Shown here in pieces: positions 7,347-15,764 of a stretch of 64,000 nt of DNA (position 1 is the stretch's first letter; each line of letters begins with the position of its first letter). This stretch comes from CAZSDU01 sp964429135 (lineage in GTDB: Bacteria > Bacteroidota > Bacteroidia > Bacteroidales > FEN-979): NCBI GenBank assembly GCA_964429135.1, contig CAYSAU010000001.1, positions 124,001 through 188,000 on the forward strand, given 5' to 3'. A program made the translations under genes and the position numbers. Below the pieces are notes generated by a model. It searched no databases. It was not told the origin of the DNA and saw nothing but the letters and a program-made list of their open reading frames with translations.

Positions 7347-9242
7347 TTGGCCTATAAATCTTTACAACACTTCATTCAAACCCTCGAACAATCCGGGGAG
7401 CTGATCAGAGTCAGGGAATTGGTTTCTCCCCGGCTCGAGATTACGGAGATTGCAGACCGCCTGGTGAAATCCGGTGGTAAAGCCTTATTGTTTGAGCACA
7501 ATGGAAGCGATTTCCCGCTTCTGATCAATGCCTTTGCCTCTGATCGCAGGATTTGCCTGGCTCTGGGCGTGAAAAACCTGGAGGAAGTGGGGCTGGAAAT
7601 TTCCAGGGTCATAAAAAAGTTTCAGGGCGCTAAAAACGGTTTTTTTGATCAGCTCCGCTTTTTACCTTTACTGGGCAGGCTTTCCTCCTGGATGCCGGAA
7701 GTGTCAGGCAGAAAAGGCGATTGTCAGGAGAGGATCATGTCACCACCCGACCTGACCCGGCTGCCGGCACTGACTTGCTGGCCTGCTGATGGGGGTCCGT
7801 TTATCACACTGCCTTGTGTACATACAAAAGATCCTGAAACAGGGATGAGAAATCTCGGCATGTACCGTATGCAGGTTTTTGGTCCTCAGCTCAGTGGTAT
7901 GCACTGGCATCTGCACAAGGGTTCTGCAGCACATTACAGGAAATACAAAGCACTTAAAAAACGAATGCCGGTTACAGTAACACTGGGAGGAGATCCGGTG
8001 TATACCTATGCAGCCACAGCTCCTTTGCCCGAGAACATAGATGAATACATTCTGGCCGGGTTTTTAAGGAAGAAAAAAGTGGAACTGGTCAAATGCCTGA
8101 CCAATGATCTTGAAGTCCCGGCGGATGTGGATTTTGTCATTGAAGGCTATGTGGATCCTCAGGAAGACCTTATTCTTGAGGGACCTTTCGGGGATCATAC
8201 CGGTTTCTATTCCCTGGCCGATTATTACCCCCGCTTTCACGTGGAATGTATTTCTTTTCGAAAGCATGCCGTGTATCCCGCGACCATTGTAGGTATTCCT
8301 CCCCAGGAAGACCAATGGATAGGGAAAGCCACGGAGAAGATTTTCCTCACCCCGATGAAAATGTCAGTAGTTCCTGAACTGCTCGATATCCATATGCCAA
8401 CGCAAGGAATATTTCATAATATTGTCCTGGTGAAAATCAGTAGTCATTATCCCGGTCAGGCCGTGAAAGTAATGAATGCACTTTGGGGAGCAGGACAGAT
8501 GATGCTCAATAAAATCATGATAGTCACAGATGCGGAAATCAGCCTGAATGATTATTATGCATTGGCAGAAATCATTTCCAAGCAGGTTGATCTGCAACGC
8601 GATATCCATATTATCCATGGACCTGTGGATGTCCTGGATCATTCCAGCGACCAATTCGCTTACGGAAGTAAAATGGGCATCGATGCTACATTGAAACAGG
8701 AGCTTCCGCAGGGTGCCGTGGTTTCAGTGTCACCTCCGGAAGTTGACAGGGAAAGCCTTATGCTCAGATTTCCAGAGATCACTTCCATCCATGACAGGCT
8801 ACTGTTGAAGGGTATTCCGATACTTTTCCTGTTTGTGAAGAAAAACAAATGGAATCATTTACGCCAGCTTGCCCGGGAGATCATGGACATGGAAAGGATG
8901 GTAAAAGTTAAATTTGTCGTTTTCATGGATTCCAATGCCGAAAATGCCACTGATCCTGTCATCCTCTGGCTGGCTGCCAATAACCTTGACCCGATGCGGG
9001 ATAGTTTTTTGATAAAAGGGCAAAGTGAAGGCTCTGACCCGGTTCTTTTCTTTGATTGCACAAGAAAAACCCTTGAAACAGATGGGTTTTCACGAGCTTG
9101 GCCGAATGTGATTGTCATGTCTGACGAGGTGATCCGTGACGTTGATAAAAAATGGGATTCCTATGAGATTGGGGATTTTGTCCCTTCCCCTTCTTTGTTT
9201 TATAAATCATTGATAATCAATGATGGAGCAAACGTTTTATAA
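7347..9242 (+). CDS. UbiD family decarboxylase
   Basis: 631 residues, the length of the large UbiD-family decarboxylases annotated in menaquinone synthesis. Family marks include an N-terminal LLFEHNGSDFPLLINAF region, LPALTCWPADGGPFIT, and GYVDPQEDLILEGPFGDHTG near residues 262-281, which carries the conserved acidic residues of the prenylated-FMN active site. UbiD enzymes remove a ring carboxylate using prenyl-FMN made by UbiX. The substrate here could be a menaquinone precursor or another aromatic acid. The start codon is TTG, two bases after the ccmE stop, so it is probably cotranscribed with the ccm genes. Confidence 0.85.
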   Translation: MAYKSLQHFIQTLEQSGELIRVRELVSPRLEITEIADRLVKSGGKALLFEHNGSDFPLLINAFASDRRICLALGVKNLEEVGLEISRVIKKFQGAKNGFFDQLRFLPLLGRLSSWMPEVSGRKGDCQERIMSPPDLTRLPALTCWPADGGPFITLPCVHTKDPETGMRNLGMYRMQVFGPQLSGMHWHLHKGSAAHYRKYKALKKRMPVTVTLGGDPVYTYAATAPLPENIDEYILAGFLRKKKVELVKCLTNDLEVPADVDFVIEGYVDPQEDLILEGPFGDHTGFYSLADYYPRFHVECISFRKHAVYPATIVGIPPQEDQWIGKATEKIFLTPMKMSVVPELLDIHMPTQGIFHNIVLVKISSHYPGQAVKVMNALWGAGQMMLNKIMIVTDAEISLNDYYALAEIISKQVDLQRDIHIIHGPVDVLDHSSDQFAYGSKMGIDATLKQELPQGAVVSVSPPEVDRESLMLRFPEITSIHDRLLLKGIPILFLFVKKNKWNHLRQLAREIMDMERMVKVKFVVFMDSNAENATDPVILWLAANNLDPMRDSFLIKGQSEGSDPVLFFDCTRKTLETDGFSRAWPNVIVMSDEVIRDVDKKWDSYEIGDFVPSPSLFYKSLIINDGANVL

Positions 9243-9272
9243 TTTTTTTTCATAAAAATCTTTTAAATTTTA

Positions 9273-9280
9273 TATCTTTG
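9273..9280 (+). promoter_or_regulatory. -7 box of the TonB receptor gene
   Basis: TATCTTTG matches TAnnTTTG, 17 bp before the ATG at 9298. Confidence 0.6.
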
Positions 9281-9297
9281 GCGCTTAATCGGATAGC

Positions 9298-11700
9298 ATG
9301 AAACACAAGCTACATTCTTTAATTTTCTCATTGTACATTGTTTTTTTTCCGGCTTTTTCCTGGGCACAATATGCAACGATCAAGGGAAATATCACTGATG
9401 AAAAGAATGCAGAACCTTTACCCTATGTAAACATCGGGATTAAGGATAAATCTACGGGCACCTTTTCTGACAGCAATGGGGCTTACCGGCTTGAACTTCC
9501 AAAGGGAGATTATGACTTGGTGATTTCCTATGTCGGATATGAAAAAATGCAGAAGTTCATCCATGTGGATGGCAAGAAGACTTATACCCTTGATTTCACC
9601 CTGACCCCGATATCGAAGGAGTTAAGCACGGTGGTAGTATCCGCCTCCAAATATGCCCAGAAAATTCAGGAATCAGTTAGTTCTATTGAGGTTTTAAAGC
9701 CAAGGATACTGGAGAGCACCAATATTCAGACCGTGGATAAAGCCCTAGAGCATATGCCCGGGGTCACCATTGTTGATAACGAGCCTCAGGTCAGGGCTGG
9801 AAGTGGTTTCAGCTCAGGGTTGGGAAGCCGGGTTATGGTGTTGGTGGATGAAATACCTTTACTCCGGGGAGATGCCGGACGCCCCGAATGGGGGCTGATG
9901 CCGGTTTATGGAATTGATCAGATTGAAGTGGTCAAAGGCGCTTCTTCAGTGGTTTACGGATCCTCTGCTCTCAACGGGGCGATAAACGTACGCACGGCCT
10001 GGCCCAAGGATGATGCGGAAACCAAAATCAGTACCTTTCTTGGCATGTACAGCAAACCCGAGCGGAAATATGCTACGCCCTGGACAGGGATGAATCCCTT
10101 GCAATATGGGATTACCGTGGCTCATTCCCAGAAACTGGGCAATATTGATCTGATCGGCAATATCAGTTATTTCAATGACCAGGGTTATATCGGTGCCACG
10201 CCTGAATCCGCCATAACCGATCCCGCCCAATCCACTACGGGAACGTATAACCGTTATATAAAAGCAGGATTCAATACCAGGGTTCGCTCAAAGAATGTCC
10301 CTGGCTTACATTATGGCATCAACGGGAATTTTATGTATACTCAAAATGCCCAGGTTTATTTCTGGCTGAATGGGGATACCAACTTGTACCGTCCCTATCC
10401 GGGTGCCATTTCAAATTTTAAGGTATTCACTTTTTATGTGGATCCTTTCCTTAAATACTACGGTGCAAAAGGAAGCACCCATATGCTTAAGAACCGTGTT
10501 TTTTACAATAATACGGATGCCAACAATGATCAATCGAATATGTCGGTCACCATTTATAATGAGTATCAATACCAGAAAAAATTCAGCAAACTGGGCGATC
10601 TTATCCTGGTGGCCGGTATCATGAATACCTATGCTTATGCTTACGGGCAGGTGTTTTCCGGTAAATTGGCTCCCGACAGTACGACTACCCTGGGCGAAAA
10701 CGGAACATTCTGGTCAGACAACCTTGCTGTTTTCGGTCAGTTGGAGAAAAAATTCTGGAAACGCCTGAATGTTCTATTCGGTTTCAGGTATGAATTTTTC
10801 CACTTGCAGGAATTGACCCAGAGCAAACCCGTATTCCGCGCGGGATTGAATTACCAGGCGGCCAGAGGCACCTTCCTCAGGGCTTCAGTTGGCCAGGGCT
10901 ATCGTTTCCCAAGCATAGGGGAGCGTTACATCACCACCAATTCCGGAGGTTTTGGCTTCTACCCCAATCCCCGTCTTCAGCCGGAAAACAGCCTGAGTGT
11001 TGAAGTGGGAGGCAAGCAAATGTTCCGCATCGGGAAATTCCTTGCCATGGCTGACCTGGCATTGTTTTATGAAAGCTATGATAATTATGTGGAATTCAAC
11101 TTCGGGATATGGGGACGAAATGACACTGCTTTTAGCAAAAACACAGGATTCAAATTTTTTAATACAGGTCCTGCAAGGATTTATGGGTTGGATGCCTCTG
11201 TTGCAGGGCAGGGAGACATTGCCCGTAACCTCAACCTTTCTATCCTTCTTGGTTATACCTACTCCATCCCTCAGGCCCTCGATACAGGATTTGTGTTTTA
11301 TCAAGACAGGGTTTTTTGGTTAAGCTATAACACCACCTCCACCGATCAATCCAATAATATTCTGAAATACCGGGTTCAACATTTGCTGAAGGTGGATGTG
11401 GACCTGACATTTCATCGCTGGACAGGCGGGATCAGCGGGAGATATTACAGCTTCATGCAAAACGTTGATAAGTTTTTCTATGATTATGATCGTCCCGGTT
11501 TTTTTAATACTGGGATAAAAAAATACAGGGAAGAAAACGATCATGGTACTTTTATTATGGATGTCAGGTTGAGTTATACCCTTCACAGCTTCAGGTTGTC
11601 GGCCATTGTAAACAATGTCATGAATACCGAATTTTCTCTTCGTCCCTGTACCATTGAACCTCCGCGTTTTACAACGCTTCAAGTCATTTATACCATTTAA
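9298..11700 (+). CDS. TonB-dependent outer-membrane receptor with carboxypeptidase-regulatory-like domain
   Basis: 800 residues. A signal peptide ends ...FSWAQ. A CarboxypepD_reg-like beta-sandwich follows (about 25-105, with PLPYVNIGIKDKSTGTFSD), then a plug domain (about 120-230: VDKALEHMPGVTIVDN, VMVLVDEIPLLRGD, IEVVKGASSVVYGSSALNGA). The rest is a beta-barrel rich in aromatic strands, ending in an isoleucine after FTTLQVIY. It is an energised outer-membrane importer. The ligand is unknown: there is no adjacent SusD, so it is not a classic SusCD pair. The small T9SS protein 16 bp downstream may be its surface partner. The gene has its own promoter. Confidence 0.88.
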   Translation: MKHKLHSLIFSLYIVFFPAFSWAQYATIKGNITDEKNAEPLPYVNIGIKDKSTGTFSDSNGAYRLELPKGDYDLVISYVGYEKMQKFIHVDGKKTYTLDFTLTPISKELSTVVVSASKYAQKIQESVSSIEVLKPRILESTNIQTVDKALEHMPGVTIVDNEPQVRAGSGFSSGLGSRVMVLVDEIPLLRGDAGRPEWGLMPVYGIDQIEVVKGASSVVYGSSALNGAINVRTAWPKDDAETKISTFLGMYSKPERKYATPWTGMNPLQYGITVAHSQKLGNIDLIGNISYFNDQGYIGATPESAITDPAQSTTGTYNRYIKAGFNTRVRSKNVPGLHYGINGNFMYTQNAQVYFWLNGDTNLYRPYPGAISNFKVFTFYVDPFLKYYGAKGSTHMLKNRVFYNNTDANNDQSNMSVTIYNEYQYQKKFSKLGDLILVAGIMNTYAYAYGQVFSGKLAPDSTTTLGENGTFWSDNLAVFGQLEKKFWKRLNVLFGFRYEFFHLQELTQSKPVFRAGLNYQAARGTFLRASVGQGYRFPSIGERYITTNSGGFGFYPNPRLQPENSLSVEVGGKQMFRIGKFLAMADLALFYESYDNYVEFNFGIWGRNDTAFSKNTGFKFFNTGPARIYGLDASVAGQGDIARNLNLSILLGYTYSIPQALDTGFVFYQDRVFWLSYNTTSTDQSNNILKYRVQHLLKVDVDLTFHRWTGGISGRYYSFMQNVDKFFYDYDRPGFFNTGIKKYREENDHGTFIMDVRLSYTLHSFRLSAIVNNVMNTEFSLRPCTIEPPRFTTLQVIYTI

Positions 11701-11716
11701 CCAAAACATTAAAACG

Positions 11717-12670
11717 ATGAAAAAACTACTCAGTGTAATCTTAACTATGTTTGCCATCCAGGCAGGAATGGCACAATCGGTGCTACCCAATGGTGATTTT
11801 GAAAACTGGACCCAGGTGGGCGTTGCGCCTGCACAAATCTGGCAAGTGGATGGCAATTTCTGGGGGACTTTGAATGAATTATATTTATTACCCACTCCGA
11901 AAGGACCTGCTACTGTTTTCAGAACAGATACCTGTTATACAGGTCAGTATGCAGCCAGACTGGCTTCAGGGTTAATGTTATATATGCCTCAAAATATTTT
12001 TATTCCCGGAATGCTGGGCACTACCCAGCTTGATATGTTAAATGCCACGATTCATCTGGGTAAACCTTGTCCGAATTGCAAACCGCTCAGGTTTAAGGGT
12101 TATTATAAATACAAACCGGTGAATGGCGACTCCTGTACAGCGCTTCTGGTGGTATCCAAATGGAATAGCGAATTAAATAAAAGAGATACCGTGGGATTTG
12201 TCCGTCAGGATTTTCATGGCATTGTTGACACCTATACGGCTTTTGACCTTACTGTGAATTATCTCAATCCTGATATGGCTCCCGACAGCCTAACCATCCT
12301 TCTGGTTTCCAGCGGTGGTTTCAGCGTGTCCAACCTTCAGGGCGGGGCAGGACAGGTTGGCAGCACCATGTGGGTAGATGCGGTGACCGTTGATTATCCG
12401 GCCGGAATTCAGCAGCTTATAGGCAGGGATATTAGCGTAAACATCTTTCCTAATCCGGCAACCAGCTTTTTAACGGTTGAAATAGGAGAAAAACTGAATG
12501 ACGGGATCATCGAGATTTTTGATGTCAATTCCAGACAAATAGGAACGTTTGGTTTAAATGAACTGAGAAATTCTATTCCCGTCGGTCAGTTTGCAAATGG
12601 TAACTATTTTTATAAAATTTTTGATGGAAAATATTTCCTGAATTCCGGAACCTTTATCATTAAAAAGTAA
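11717..12670 (+). CDS. Secreted T9SS type A sorting-domain protein
   Basis: 317 residues from the ATG at 11717. The frame stays open upstream, but that part lies inside the receptor gene and lacks a signal peptide. The signal peptide ends ...AGMAQ. The mature start SVLPNGDFENWTQ resembles the first strand of the jelly-roll domains common in Bacteroidetes surface lipo- and glycoproteins. A CPNCKP pair may bind metal or form a disulfide. The C-terminus is a type A sorting tail (NIFPNPATSFLTVEI, then NGNYFYKIF and SGTFIIKK). It follows the TonB receptor by 16 bp, so the two probably act on the same ligand. Function unknown. Confidence 0.8.
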   Translation: MKKLLSVILTMFAIQAGMAQSVLPNGDFENWTQVGVAPAQIWQVDGNFWGTLNELYLLPTPKGPATVFRTDTCYTGQYAARLASGLMLYMPQNIFIPGMLGTTQLDMLNATIHLGKPCPNCKPLRFKGYYKYKPVNGDSCTALLVVSKWNSELNKRDTVGFVRQDFHGIVDTYTAFDLTVNYLNPDMAPDSLTILLVSSGGFSVSNLQGGAGQVGSTMWVDAVTVDYPAGIQQLIGRDISVNIFPNPATSFLTVEIGEKLNDGIIEIFDVNSRQIGTFGLNELRNSIPVGQFANGNYFYKIFDGKYFLNSGTFIIKK

Positions 12671-12690
12671 TTTAAATATAAGAAGAGATC

Positions 12691-13914
12691 ATGATTGAAG
12701 TGAAAAGTTCTCAAATGGCGATGGACCTCGAAGACAAATACGGGGCGCACAATTATCATCCGCTGCCAGTGGTTTTATCCAGAGGAAAAGGCGTTTTCAT
12801 GTGGGATGTGGAAGGTAAACGTTACTATGATTTCCTGTCTGCTTATTCAGCGGTCAATCAGGGGCATTGTCATCCCAGAATAGTGGAAGCCCTGGTGGCT
12901 CAAGCACAAACCCTGGAACTTACTTCTAGGGCATTTTACAATGATGTCCTCGGGGTTTACGAAAAATTCATCACGGAATATTTTGGCTATCAGCGTGTAT
13001 TGCCCATGAATTCCGGTGCTGAAGGCGATGAAACCGCTTTGAAACTTACGCGCAAATGGGGTTACAAGGTGAAGGGTATTCCCGAGGACCAGGCGAAGAT
13101 CATATGCTGCCAGAATAATTTCCACGGTCGTACCATTACCGTGATCTCTATGTCGAACGACCCGGATGCCCGTAAAGATTTCGGGCCTTTTACGCCTGGC
13201 TTTATTTCTATTCCTTACAATGATTTGAATGCCCTCGAAAAAGTTCTGGAAGATCCTACGGTTGCAGGGTTTCTGGTAGAACCCATACAGGGTGAAGCGG
13301 GCGTATTTGTTCCGGATCCAGGCTACCTGAAAAAAGCATATGCCTTGTGTAAGGCAAAAAATGTTTTGTTTATTGCCGATGAAGTTCAGACGGGTATTGC
13401 CCGGACCGGGAAATTGCTGGCCTGTGATTGGGAAGATGTTCGCCCCGATGTGCTCATTTTAGGCAAGGCTCTTTCCGGAGGAGTCTATCCGATTTCTGCC
13501 GTACTTGCAGATGATGAGATCATGTTAACCATTCATCCTGGTGAACATGGTTCGACATTTGGGGGTAATCCTGTTGCCGCAAAAGTTGCTATGGCTGCAC
13601 TGAGCGTGATCCGCGATGAGAAACTGGCAGAAAATGCTGAGAAAATGGGATCGATTTTCCGTGATGAACTTCGGAAGATCAACTCCCCTTATATCGAGTT
13701 AGTCAGGGGAAAAGGATTGTTAAATGCTGTAGTGATCAAACCTTTTAACGGAAAGACGGCCTGGGATGTATGCCTGAAGATGCGCGACAACGGTCTCCTT
13801 GCCAAACCTACCCATGACCATATTATTCGTTTTGCCCCACCGCTGGTAATCACCGAAGAGCAGATCCATGAAGCGGTTGAAATAATCTGCAAATCGATTA
13901 AGGAGCTCGAATAA
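12691..13914 (+). CDS. rocD: Ornithine--oxo-acid aminotransferase
   Basis: 407 residues, full length for this class III PLP aminotransferase. The N-terminus YGAHNYHPLPVVLSRGKG is diagnostic of ornithine delta-aminotransferase. The PLP lysine lies in LILGKALSGGVYP near residue 258, preceded by the aspartate in FIADEVQTG. The enzyme converts ornithine and 2-oxoglutarate to glutamate semialdehyde (on to proline) and glutamate. It follows the T9SS protein by 20 bp without a visible promoter of its own and ends at a strong terminator. Confidence 0.93.
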   Translation: MIEVKSSQMAMDLEDKYGAHNYHPLPVVLSRGKGVFMWDVEGKRYYDFLSAYSAVNQGHCHPRIVEALVAQAQTLELTSRAFYNDVLGVYEKFITEYFGYQRVLPMNSGAEGDETALKLTRKWGYKVKGIPEDQAKIICCQNNFHGRTITVISMSNDPDARKDFGPFTPGFISIPYNDLNALEKVLEDPTVAGFLVEPIQGEAGVFVPDPGYLKKAYALCKAKNVLFIADEVQTGIARTGKLLACDWEDVRPDVLILGKALSGGVYPISAVLADDEIMLTIHPGEHGSTFGGNPVAAKVAMAALSVIRDEKLAENAEKMGSIFRDELRKINSPYIELVRGKGLLNAVVIKPFNGKTAWDVCLKMRDNGLLAKPTHDHIIRFAPPLVITEEQIHEAVEIICKSIKELE

Positions 13915-13932
13915 CCTGCTTGAGAATACCTG

Positions 13933-13970
13933 AAAGAGGTTGTCTCTCACCCTTGAGACAGCCTCTTTTT
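13933..13970 (+). terminator. Rho-independent terminator after rocD
   Basis: A long stem GAGG-TTGTCTC / GAGACAG-CCTC (one G.T-type position), with the loop TCACCCTT, followed by TTTTT. Confidence 0.88.
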
Positions 13971-14027
13971 GTCACCTGCTGTCAACAGTACCTGATCTTT
14001 TTTCTATTTTTACTAAAAATTTTGCCA

Positions 14028-15764
14028 ATGAAGGAAATGGTGTTCATAGTTTGCCTGGTTATGCTGTTTATGTCGGGGATCAAGACATCTCATGCCTGTA
14101 CAAATCTGATAATTTCAAGGGGTGCCAGTAAGGACGGCTCCGTAATGATAACCTATGCAGCTGATTCCCATACCCGCTATGGCGCAATGGAATTTTGTCC
14201 TGCGGCTGATCATAAGCCGGGTGAAGTGTGCCAGGTATTCCATTATGAGAACGGGAAATTATTGGGTGAAATCCCTGAAGTTGCGCACACCTATTCGGTA
14301 ATCCAGTTTATGAATGAGCACCAGGTAGCTGTGGGGGAGACCACTTTTGGCGGTTTGGAGGTGCTTGGCAGCCAGCCGGGTGCGATCCTTGATTACGGTT
14401 CGCTGATGAAAATCGCCTTGCAGCGTTCAAAATCGGCCCGGGAGGCGATGCAAGTCATGGTGGAATTGATTGAAAAATATGGCTATGCATCTGCAGGGGA
14501 GTCGCTTTCCATCTCCGATGCCAACGAAGCGTGGATTATGGAGATCATCGGGAAGGGTAAATTTGAGAAGGGGGCTGTTTGGGTTGCCCGTCTCATTCCC
14601 GAAGGTTATGTAAGCGGCCATGCAAACCAGGCACGCATCACAACCTTCCCGTTTCAGCAGGTCAATAATTGGTCTGATCTTAGCCAGACGGTTTTCCATT
14701 CACCGGATGTGATCAGTTTTGCCAAGGTGCATGATTTCTATAAAGGAGCAGATGCAGATTTCAGTTTTTCAGATGTATATAATCCTTTGAATTTCGGTGG
14801 AGCAAGATATTGCGATGCCAGGGTATGGTCCTTCTTCCGTAAGATTAACAAGCAGATCCGCGAAAACACTGCCTACACTGATTATGCAGCAGGCATGCTG
14901 GCAAGGGATCCGCAATTCCTTGATAATACGCCAAACCCAAACAATTATGTTTCCAACCGATTGCCCTTGTGGGTTAGGCCCGATAAGCCGGTGACCCTGC
15001 AGGAGGTCATGGCCGGAATGCGTGATCATTTTGAAGATACCCCGCTGGATATGCGTTTCGATTTTGGTGCGGGACCATTTCAGCTTCCCTATCGGTGGCG
15101 GCCGATGGAGTTCACGGTCGATAGCCTGCTTTATTGTAACGAACGTGCCATTGCCACGCAGCAAACAGGGTATAGTTTTGTTGCCCAGTCGAGGAGTTGG
15201 CTGCCCGATCCGATCGGAGGCATTTACTGGTTTGGTGTTGATGATGCCGATGGATGTGTTTATGCCCCCATTTACTGTGGCATCAAGGAAATACCGAAAA
15301 GTTACGCCATCGGCAACGGGTCCATGATCTCGTGGTCGGAAACATCTGCTTTCTGGACATTCAGCCAGGTCAACAACTGGAGTTATACAAGATACAATCT
15401 TATTCACCCGGAGATTGAGCGATACCAGTTGCAGTTGGAGTCACGTTTAATCAGGGAGACCGAGATTGTCGATGCTAAATCAACGGCGCTGTACGAAGAG
15501 AATCCTTCCGCCGGGGTTGATTATATCACTGATTATTCCGTTTACACCGGCAATCTGCTTGTTAGCAAATGGAATTCCTTCTATCACTACCTTTTTATGA
15601 AGTATGTGGATGGCAATATGAAGCAAAGCGAAGGCATGGAGCTTCTCGACAATGGCAGTGGCAAGGGTATTCCGAAAAGGCCGTCACATCCCGGCTATGG
15701 GAAAGATTGGGAGCGGAGGATGATCGATGGGACTGGCGATCGGTTTAAGGTTCGCGGACACTAA
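14028..15764 (+). CDS. Secreted C69 family dipeptidase
   Basis: 578 residues from the ATG at 14028; the frame is open to 13920, but that would run through the terminator hairpin. The signal peptide (to about residue 23, ...TSHA) is followed at once by Cys24 in CTNLIISRGASKDGS, the N-terminal-nucleophile cysteine of peptidase family C69, exposed by signal cleavage. Further family marks are GEVCQVFHYENGKL, AVGETTFGG and NEAWIMEIIGKG. These enzymes cleave dipeptides and related small peptides. Location is periplasmic or outer surface. It stands alone, converging on the TonB receptor gene with a 4 bp overlap of the two stops. Confidence 0.87.
   Translation: MKEMVFIVCLVMLFMSGIKTSHACTNLIISRGASKDGSVMITYAADSHTRYGAMEFCPAADHKPGEVCQVFHYENGKLLGEIPEVAHTYSVIQFMNEHQVAVGETTFGGLEVLGSQPGAILDYGSLMKIALQRSKSAREAMQVMVELIEKYGYASAGESLSISDANEAWIMEIIGKGKFEKGAVWVARLIPEGYVSGHANQARITTFPFQQVNNWSDLSQTVFHSPDVISFAKVHDFYKGADADFSFSDVYNPLNFGGARYCDARVWSFFRKINKQIRENTAYTDYAAGMLARDPQFLDNTPNPNNYVSNRLPLWVRPDKPVTLQEVMAGMRDHFEDTPLDMRFDFGAGPFQLPYRWRPMEFTVDSLLYCNERAIATQQTGYSFVAQSRSWLPDPIGGIYWFGVDDADGCVYAPIYCGIKEIPKSYAIGNGSMISWSETSAFWTFSQVNNWSYTRYNLIHPEIERYQLQLESRLIRETEIVDAKSTALYEENPSAGVDYITDYSVYTGNLLVSKWNSFYHYLFMKYVDGNMKQSEGMELLDNGSGKGIPKRPSHPGYGKDWERRMIDGTGDRFKVRGH

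Noticed and set aside
13920..14027. N-terminal extension of the C69 peptidase
   Set aside because: It would translate the rocD terminator and place residues before a normal signal peptide.
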